Source: an uncultured Opitutia bacterium (GTDB taxonomy: Bacteria; Verrucomicrobiota; Verrucomicrobiia; Opitutales; UBA953). Taken from it: a stretch of DNA of 7,455 bases. A model generated the notes under the pieces. The model searched no databases, had not been told where the DNA came from, and saw only the letters and a program-made list of their open reading frames with translations. Shown here one piece after another: positions 1 through 5,700 of the stretch; the stretch's first letter is position 1; each line of letters starts with the position of its first letter. The stretch is from NCBI GenBank assembly GCA_903910245.1, contig CAIVYX010000291.1:1-7455 (forward strand), written 5' to 3'. The translations under genes were made by a program, and so were the position numbers.

Positions 1-146
1 GACCGAATTTCTGCTCGATGCGTATTTCAGACGATATCCGTAAGTTCGCCGACGCCCAGGGTGTCTCCGAAACCGATGCGCTCGCCAAGGGGATGGAAGA
101 GAAGTCTAAGGAATTCCGAGAAAAGGGTGGGGAGATTTACCAGTAA
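1..146 (+). CDS. thiC: Phosphomethylpyrimidine synthase ThiC, C-terminal fragment
   Basis: This is the 3' end of a gene that begins left of the window; 47 complete codons (from base 3) and the TAA stop are present. The translation opens with PNFCSMRISDDIRKFA, which matches the conserved end of the ThiC Fe-S motif (CxxCxxxxC, usually read as CGPxFCSM). The last motif cysteine is therefore visible and the first two lie outside the window. The tail, with GMEEKSKEFREKGGEIY, is the usual ThiC C-terminus. ThiC is a cytosolic radical-SAM enzyme that rearranges aminoimidazole ribotide into the hydroxymethylpyrimidine phosphate of thiamine. A TPP riboswitch, if there is one, would lie upstream and cannot be seen. 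Identification rests on recognising the family; the fragment is short but distinctive. Confidence 0.93.
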   Translation, partial: PNFCSMRISDDIRKFADAQGVSETDALAKGMEEKSKEFREKGGEIYQ

Positions 147-166
147 GTAGCAAGGGGTTCTGCAGG

Positions 167-198
167 CATGGTGAACTGCTGCGAGGCAGGTCGCCATG
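167..198. other. Hairpin between thiC and the methyltransferase gene
   Basis: The arms CATGGTGAACTGC (167-179) and GCAGGTCGCCATG (186-198) pair over 13 positions, with one G-T wobble and one A-G mismatch, around a 6-base loop TGCGAG. No T-tract follows, so it is not a standard rho-independent terminator. The 3' arm contains AGGCAGG-like purines (184-190), the only plausible ribosome-binding sequence for the GTG at 202. The hairpin could therefore mask translation initiation, stabilise the thiC mRNA end or act as a weak terminator. The role is inference; the pairing is seen directly. Confidence 0.55.
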
Positions 199-201
199 TA
201 G

Positions 202-1029
202 GTGAATGCCATTTCGACACCGACGATGAATAAGTCTTCTGAGAAATCCGCCACGGCGTGGTACGACTCCCCGTTGTATTACGACATGGTCTATGCCGAC
301 TATACGCCGAAGGAGACGCGCTGCATCGAGGGCATCATGAAGAAGCATGGGCCAGTGCTAGATGGCCCCATGCGGGTCTTCGAGCCGGCCTGTGGGTCCG
401 GTCGCCTACTTGAGTCGCTGTCAGCGCGCGGTCACGTCGTCCACGGCTTTGACCTGAACAAGCACCAGGTCGCCTTCGCCAAGAACCGACTCAAAGCCAA
501 GGGCCTAAAGGGTAGGGTGTGGCGCGATCGCTTGCAGGATTTTAGCCTCCCGAAAGGCGCCCGCTATGACGTCGCCCACTGCTTCGTCAGCACGTTCAAG
601 TATATCGATACCGAAGCCGGCGCGGTCAGCGCTTTGCGCCGCATGGCCGCTTCGCTGCGCCCAGACGGCTTGCTGCTGCTCGGCCTGCACCTGACCGATT
701 ATAAGAACACGCCTCCCGACCATGAGCGCTGGATCGGCCGTAAACCCGGCGTACGCGTGGTCAGTGATACTTGGTCCGCCCCGGCCGACCGCAAGGCCCG
801 CAAGGAGGCTATGCGCACGCGCATGCGCATCACCGAGAAGGGCAAGACCCGCGTCGAAGAGACCCTCTGGGATTTCCGGACGTATTCGCCTTCTGAGCTC
901 AAGGCCCTCCTCACCAAGGTCCCGTCGCTGCGACTGGTCGTCTGCCATGATTTCCATTACGACCTCACGTCGACCCGCAAGATCGATATGGCCTACTCGG
1001 ACGTCTTGCTGGTGCTGCGCAAAGCCTGA
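202..1029 (+). CDS. Class I SAM-dependent methyltransferase
   Basis: This 275-residue protein is predicted to be a cytosolic SAM-dependent methyltransferase of unknown substrate. The N-terminus WYDSPLYYDMVYADYT (20-35) is the usual lead-in helix of small-molecule methyltransferases of this fold. Motif I, with the glycine-rich SAM loop VFEPACGSGRLLE, is at 59-71. The acidic ribose-binding residue is D84 in HGFDLN. LQDF (111-114) gives the probable adenine-contact aspartate, and RYDVAHC (121-127) is the motif at the end of strand 4. SLRPDGLLLLGLHL (151-164) is the typical post-III strand. The C-terminal 100 residues are basic and probably form the substrate lid. The GTG start at 202 keeps the longest frame and has weak purines upstream; ATG at 226 (MNKSSEKS) is an equally possible start with no visible ribosome-binding site. 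It lies 55 bp after thiC on the same strand, but nothing links it to thiamine synthesis. Confidence 0.85.
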   Translation: MNAISTPTMNKSSEKSATAWYDSPLYYDMVYADYTPKETRCIEGIMKKHGPVLDGPMRVFEPACGSGRLLESLSARGHVVHGFDLNKHQVAFAKNRLKAKGLKGRVWRDRLQDFSLPKGARYDVAHCFVSTFKYIDTEAGAVSALRRMAASLRPDGLLLLGLHLTDYKNTPPDHERWIGRKPGVRVVSDTWSAPADRKARKEAMRTRMRITEKGKTRVEETLWDFRTYSPSELKALLTKVPSLRLVVCHDFHYDLTSTRKIDMAYSDVLLVLRKA

Positions 1030-1050
1030 GGCCTGCGCACCAAGCCTCAG
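1026..1050. other. Inverted repeat across the two convergent stop codons
   Basis: CTGAGGC (1026-1032) and GCCTCAG (1044-1050) form a perfect 7-bp inverted repeat around an 11-base loop. It contains the methyltransferase TGA (1027-1029) and the lexA stop (1047-1049, minus strand). There is no T-tract on either side, so if it stops transcription it is a weak, possibly bidirectional site. It is the only structure in the 17-bp gap between these convergent genes. Confidence 0.4.
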
Positions 1051-1706
1051 ATCCGCTTCATCACCGACTTCGCGATCCCCTGGATTGTGAGAGAAGTGGT
1101 GGGGATGAGGTCCGGGTAATTCTGGTTCTCGGCTTTGAGGTAGACCTTCGAGCCCTGCTTGATGAGGCGCTTGAGGGTCGTCTCGCCGTCGATGAGCGCG
1201 GCAACGATGTCACCATGCTTCGGCGTGCCGGGTTCGATGATGACCGTATCGCCGTCGTTGATGTCGGCATCGATCATCGAGTCGCCGCGGACGCGGAGAG
1301 CGAAAGCTTCGGGGGCGCGACGACGGGAGCTGGCTGAAATCGGGACCTGCATCGAATCGAGGACGCCGGAGGATTCAGTGTAGTCGGGGAAGCCGGCGGC
1401 GATCGAACCGGCGAACTTGACGCTCTCGAAGGCGATGGCGTCGTCGCCAGGGCCTTCGTAGCGGATGACCGTCTCGGAGGTGTCGCTGACGACTTCGGGG
1501 ACGATTTTGTAGGCGCGGGCGGCGCCGGGGATACGCTGGAGGACACCCTTGCGCTCGAGCGCCTGGAGGTGGCCGAAGACGGCGTTGGTCGAGGCGAAGC
1601 GGAACTTGGCCTGGATGTCGCGGATGCTCGGCCAGTAGGTATGCTCGGCGACATGGGCCTTCATGTAGTCGAGGATGGCCCGCTGTTTCTTGGTGAGTTC
1701 TTCCAT
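1047..1706 (-). CDS. lexA: LexA, SOS-response repressor and self-cleaving serine peptidase
   Basis: This 219-residue protein is full length for LexA. Residues 1-65 form the winged helix-turn-helix (MEELTKKQRAILDYMKAHV at the start, recognition helix STNAVFGHLQALERKG at 39-54). The peptidase S24 domain follows. The self-cleavage site is Ala104-Gly105 in SIAAGFP. The catalytic serine is S143 in RGDSM and the general-base lysine is K179 in GETTLKRL. RecA-ssDNA filaments trigger cleavage at Ala-Gly, relieving repression of DNA-repair genes. The start is placed at 1706 because that gives the canonical LexA N-terminus; an in-frame ATG 17 codons upstream would translate the promoter and operators. 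No Shine-Dalgarno sequence precedes the start. Tandem operators just upstream indicate autoregulation. The recognition helix lacks the two glutamates of E. coli LexA (E44 and E45 are F and G here), fitting a different operator. Confidence 0.96.
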   Translation of the reverse strand: MEELTKKQRAILDYMKAHVAEHTYWPSIRDIQAKFRFASTNAVFGHLQALERKGVLQRIPGAARAYKIVPEVVSDTSETVIRYEGPGDDAIAFESVKFAGSIAAGFPDYTESSGVLDSMQVPISASSRRRAPEAFALRVRGDSMIDADINDGDTVIIEPGTPKHGDIVAALIDGETTLKRLIKQGSKVYLKAENQNYPDLIPTTSLTIQGIAKSVMKRI

Positions 1707-1709
1707 AGT

Positions 1710-1721
1710 GAACGCATGTTC
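1710..1721 (-). promoter_or_regulatory. LexA operator 1 (GAAC-N4-GTTC)
   Basis: GAACGCATGTTC is an exact match to GAAC-N4-GTTC, the Bacillus-type (Cheo box) LexA site. It ends 3 bp before the lexA start codon and overlaps the proposed -10 element, so bound LexA would block transcription of its own gene. Confidence 0.75.
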
Positions 1722-1744
1722 TATGAAAACTTGTTCACTGTCAA
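1718..1744 (-). promoter_or_regulatory. Probable lexA promoter
   Basis: On the minus strand a perfect TTGACA -35 lies at 1744-1739. The best -10 is TAGAAC (1723-1718; 4 of 6 to TATAAT) after a short 15-bp spacer. Transcription would begin near 1711, leaving a leader of only about 5 bases before the ATG at 1706. This agrees with the missing Shine-Dalgarno sequence and with leaderless or near-leaderless translation. The -35 is clear; the -10 and spacing are tentative. Confidence 0.5.
1725..1736 (-). promoter_or_regulatory. LexA operator 2, tandem copy (one mismatch)
   Basis: GAAAACTTGTTC matches GAAC-N4-GTTC at 7 of 8 defined positions. It lies 3 bp (TAT) from operator 1, with centres 15 bp apart, and sits between the proposed -35 and -10. 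The junction of the two sites reads TGTTC-TAT-GAAAA, close to the published Verrucomicrobia LexA consensus TGTTC-N4-GAACA but one base short in the spacer. Outer bases extend the symmetry: AGTGAAC (1707-1713) faces GTTCACT (1733-1739). Confidence 0.6.
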
Positions 1745-1772
1745 GTCGGCAGGCCAAAAGGCCATATAAACC

Positions 1773-2573
1773 TCAATAACCGCCGAACTTGGCCTCGAAC
1801 TCGGCTACGGTACGCTCCATCCCGGGGTAGCACCGGGCGGCGATGGCCAGGGACTGCTCGCGGATGGCCCTGGGCACGCCCCAGAGGGCTTGGCTTACCG
1901 AACCGGTAATAGAGGCTAGGGTATCGGCGTCCCCCCGCACGGAAGCGGCAAAGCGGACCGCGGACTCGTAGTCGGAGGTCCCGACCGCGATGGCTAGGCA
2001 TTCCGGCACACAGCCTTGGCAGGTCTCGTTGTAGGTGTGGGTCCTCCGGATCTCTGCGAGGTCGGGCAGGGGGCCGTAGAACTTTTCCGCGACCGCCCGG
2101 ACGGCGGCGGGCTTACGGTACGTGCGCGCGGTCCAGATTGCGGCCGCGACGGCTTGGGCGCCCTTGATGCCTTCGGGGTGAGCGTGCGAAGGCCGGGCGC
2201 TGAGTGTCGCGTGTTCGAGGACGGTCTCCAGGTCGTTGAACGCCCAAGCCACGGGCGAAACGCGCATGGCCGAGCCGTTGCCGAAGGAATCACGCTCGCC
2301 GGGCGCGCCGTCGTAGACCCAGCCGAGGAAGCCGCCGCCGAAGGCCGCCGACAAAGGGGCCAGGTGACCTTTCTTTTCGTAGTAGCTGACCGTCCCGACA
2401 AGTCGCGGCTTATAGTCGCGTTCGCCCTTAAGAATCGTCTCGGCGACCGCCCAGGTGAGCAGCGAGTCGTCGGTCGGGCAGGACTTCTCAGCGAAGAGGG
2501 GGAAGCCCGCGTCTTCGTTACGGCTGAATTCGTGGACCGATCCGATGATGTCGCCGGCGATGGCTCCGAGCAT
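1773..2573 (-). CDS. ADP-ribosylglycohydrolase family protein (DraG/ARH fold)
   Basis: This 266-residue protein is close to the usual size for the family, which hydrolyses ADP-ribose from proteins or small molecules with a two-metal (Mg or Mn) centre. The N-terminus MLGAIAGDIIGSVHEF is the family signature. The metal-binding TDDS is at 34-37 (PTDDSLLTWAVA). GNGSAMRVSPVAW (98-110) is the conserved central motif, and the second metal motif is D215-A-D217-T218 in RGDADTLASITGS. Three cysteines (C185, C188, C192) lie in CQGCVPECL; the CQG-VPE frame is common in bacterial members but the second and third cysteines look unusual. The start at 2573 fits the signature; a start 13 codons upstream is possible but adds an unconserved tail. 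The gene precedes lexA on the same strand with a 66-bp gap that contains the lexA promoter. The substrate (protein, DNA end or free metabolite) cannot be told from sequence. Confidence 0.9.
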   Translation of the reverse strand: MLGAIAGDIIGSVHEFSRNEDAGFPLFAEKSCPTDDSLLTWAVAETILKGERDYKPRLVGTVSYYEKKGHLAPLSAAFGGGFLGWVYDGAPGERDSFGNGSAMRVSPVAWAFNDLETVLEHATLSARPSHAHPEGIKGAQAVAAAIWTARTYRKPAAVRAVAEKFYGPLPDLAEIRRTHTYNETCQGCVPECLAIAVGTSDYESAVRFAASVRGDADTLASITGSVSQALWGVPRAIREQSLAIAARCYPGMERTVAEFEAKFGGY

Positions 2574-2602
2574 CTCGCCACGTTGCCGTCCATCGCGAGG
2601 GC

Positions 2603-2618
2603 ATCGAACCAAATCGAA
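2603..2618. repeat. Pair of ATCGAA direct repeats, 10 bp apart
   Basis: ATCGAA occurs at 2603-2608 and 2613-2618, one helical turn apart, 30 bp upstream of the ADP-ribosylglycohydrolase start. Its position suits a transcription-factor site for that gene, but six-base repeats can arise by chance. Confidence 0.3.
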
Positions 2619-2628
2619 AGACGGAAAG

Positions 2629-2667
2629 CGTCATAGCGGAGTGGCCGTCATGCGGGACATCCGTCAT
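2629..2667. repeat. Three CGTCAT direct repeats at 16-17 bp spacing
   Basis: CGTCAT appears at 2629-2634, 2646-2651 and 2662-2667, starting 17 and 16 bp apart; the last two extend to CCGTCAT. They lie in the 179-bp region between two divergent genes, 56-124 bp from the two starts, where a shared regulator could bind. No convincing -35/-10 pair was found for either divergent gene, so the promoters themselves remain unassigned. Confidence 0.4.
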
Positions 2668-2752
2668 ATCGTTGTTTTTAACAGCGTACCTGTCTCTTTT
2701 TCCGCCCAAGGTTGCGACCTTTGTCGGCTTCGCTTGTCTCTATCCTATCCCC

Positions 2753-5700
2753 ATGCCCCTCCGTCTTTTCTTGCTGCTTGGCATCGCCTGGCTTTGCACC
2801 GCCTTCGCCGAGGGACAGGTGACCGCTCCGATCCCTTCGCCCGCGTCCCGTCCGGCCATCGCGAGCGACGCCTGGTATCGTACCTGGGTGCGGGTGGATG
2901 ATTCGTTCTTCACTAAGCATGAGCGCAACCTGTTCGAGGAATCCGTCGGCCTTCATTTCCGCGACCTTGAAGGGGCGCACGAGCTCTTCGTTAATGGCGT
3001 GAAGATTGGTACCGGTGGCGGATTCGTTCCCGCTTACAAGAGCGCCCGCAAGGAGGTCTTCCGTCATAAAGTCCCGGTAGGCACCCTCAAGAAGGGCGAA
3101 TGGAACGAGGTCCTCTTCCACGTCCAGCAGCCCGCAGGGAAGGGCGGCTTCCTCGGCGAAGCGCCGTTCATCATGAACTACTTCATGGAGTGCGTCCTCG
3201 AAGGCGCCTGGGAATATTCCGCAACGCCGCTCGTCCCCGGTCCGTCGCTCAAGGTCCAGCCGACCTCTTCCTCGTTCTCAAAGTTCCGCGAATCGAACCG
3301 GGTGCTGGGTCGCGCCGAACAGTTCCACGGTCCCATGCTTTCGCCGGCCGACGCCTATGCGAAGATGCGTGCGACCCCCGACCTCGCGATCGACCTGCTA
3401 CTGTCCGAGCCGCTGGTTGCCCAGCCGACCCACTTCAGCTTCGACACCCGCGGTCGACTCTGGGTCACGCAATATCGCCAGTATCCTTACCCTGCGGGCG
3501 TCAACATGATCAGCCGCGATAAATATTATCGCTCGCACTACGACCGCGTCCCGCCGGCTCCGCCCAACCATGACCGCGGCGCCGACATCGTCTCCATTCA
3601 CGAATCAACCAAGCACGATGGTGTCTACGATAAGCACACGATCTTCCAGGACGGCCTCAATATGGCCAACTCCGCCGTGCGCGCCAACGGGGGCGTCTGG
3701 GTGATGAACCCGCCTTACCTACTGTTCTACCCCGACGCCAATGCCGACGACATCCCGGACGGTCCGCCCGTGGTACATCTCTCCGGCTTCGGGCTCGAGG
3801 ACACCCACTCGGTAGGCAACGGCATCATTCTTGGTCCGGATGGCTGGATCTACGGCGTGCACGGGAGTACTTCGTCCTCGCGCGTCGTCCGTCCCGGTTT
3901 TGATTCCGCCGACGCCGCTCCGGTACACTTCGAGGGCTGCATGGTCTGGCGCTACCACCCGAAGACCCGCGAGTACGACATCTTCAGCGAAGGCTCAGGC
4001 AACCCCTTCGGGCTCGAGTTCGACGGCGATGGCCGGATGTACTCGGGTCACAACGGCGGCACGACCCGCGGCTGGCACTACGTCCAGGGCGGCATCTACC
4101 TCAAGCAGGGCGTCGACCCGGGGAAGTTCGGCCCCTCGCGCACGCCTTATTCCTTCGGCCAGCTGCCCATCCTGGGCACGCTCACCAAGGTCCCGCGCTT
4201 CGCCCACTTCGGCTCCTTCATCGAAGGCACGGCCATGGCTCCGAAGTATCAGGGCCACCTGTTCTCCTTGGATCCGCTTCATAACACCGTCACCGATTCC
4301 GAACGCATCCCGCAGGGTTCGACCTACGTGACGACCGACAAAGGCATCGCGATGTGGTCCGAGGATGTCGGTTTCCGCCCGCTGTACAGCGCCAACGCTC
4401 CCGACGGCTCGCTCTTCGTGTCCGATATGTATGAATATTACATCGCGCACGGCCAGCACTACCAGAACCAGATCGATCCCACGACCGGCCGCATGTATCG
4501 CCTGCGCGACAAGGACGCCAAGCTGGAGACCGACACGAACCTCGAAGGCAAGACGACCGCCCAGCTCGTGGCCTTGCTCGGGCACGCGAACAAGTTCCAC
4601 CGCACGGCTTCGTTGCAGCTTCTGGCCGAACGCCGCGACCCGAAAGCGATTGCCTTGCTCGATGCGCAGCTCGCGGCCGACAAGGGCAGGGGAGCCCTGG
4701 GCTCGCTCTGGGCGCTTCAGCAAGTCGACGCCCTCACCGATGCACGTGCCGTCGCCGCGCTGACCCATGCCTATGCTCCGGTCCGTTTCTGGGCCACGCG
4801 TTTCCTGGGCGACAAATACGGCGTCAACCGCGGCCTTGGCGTCGCGGGGCTCGGATCCAAGGGAGCCCGTGAGCTGCCCGCGGACGTCTTCGCCGCCGTC
4901 CTCGCCAGGGCCCGGGTTGAACCCGACGCCGAAGTCCGTTCGCAACTCGCCTCTTCGGCTCGCCGTCTGCCGACCGATCAGATGCTCAAGCTCGTCAAGG
5001 CCCTCGCTTCCCGCGATGAGGACGCCACCGACGCCTACATCCCGCTGCTACTCTGGTTCGCACTGGAATCACACGTGACGCTCGATCGCGAGGCCGTCGT
5101 GAGCTTCGCCAAGAATCCGGCCGTCTGGGATCGCCCGCTCGTCCAGCAGCATCTCCTACCTCGCCTCATGCGTCGCTTCGCCACGGAAGGCCGCCGGGCC
5201 GATCTACTCGTCTGCGCTCAACTTCTCCGTCTCGCACCGACGCCCGCTCACAGCGTGCATCTCATGAAGGGCTTCGAAGACGCCTACCGCGGACGCGAAC
5301 TCGCCGGCCTGCCCGACGAACTCCTCCAGGCCATGGCCGCTTCCGGCAAGGCGCCGTTGATCCTCCGCGTGCGCCAAGGAGATCCGGCGGCCATCAAGGA
5401 ATCGTTTGTACTCATCGCGAATAAGAAGGCGGACGCTACCGAGCGCCTCAACCAAGTCCGCGTCTTTGGCGAAGTACGCCACCCCGATGCGCAGGCCATT
5501 TTGCTCGCGATGGCCGGCTCCGCTGAGTCCGCTGCCTTGCGTAAGGCCGCGCTCATCTCGCTGATGACCTACGGTCAGCCTGAGGTCGGCACGCAGACCG
5601 TCGCTATCGTCGAGACGAGTGCCGGCGATATCCGTCTCGCCGCATTGGCCCTACTCGCTAGCCGTGCCGAATGGTCGCAGCAGCTACTGCAGGCCGTTAA

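Noticed and set aside
147..201. TPP riboswitch near thiC
   Set aside because: This is the 3' side of thiC and lacks the conserved TPP aptamer sequences; the riboswitch normally lies upstream of the gene.
1274..1654. Minus-strand frame rich in Ser, Pro, Ala and Arg inside lexA
   Set aside because: It is a frame-shifted reading of lexA, whose catalytic residues are intact in the main frame.
1707..1757. In-frame extension of lexA by 17 codons to an upstream ATG at 1757
   Set aside because: It would translate the -35 element and both operators, and LexA proteins normally begin at the equivalent of the 1706 methionine.
1753..1764. GGCC-AAAA-GGCC inverted repeat after the ADP-ribosylglycohydrolase gene as a terminator
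   Set aside because: The stem is only 4 bp and no T-tract follows on the minus strand.
2672..2752. 27-codon upstream extension of the large haem-protein gene
   Set aside because: The ATG at 2753 starts a standard signal peptide directly; the extension would bury it behind an unconserved stretch.
2455..2901. Plus-strand open frame covering the divergent intergenic region
   Set aside because: It overlaps the signal-peptide coding region in another frame and runs antisense to the ADP-ribosylglycohydrolase N-terminus; its composition looks non-coding.
3995..4945. Long open frame (316 codons) on the minus strand inside the haem-protein gene
   Set aside because: Its translation has no recognisable domain and lies opposite a gene with clear domains; GC-rich genes often leave such antisense frames open.
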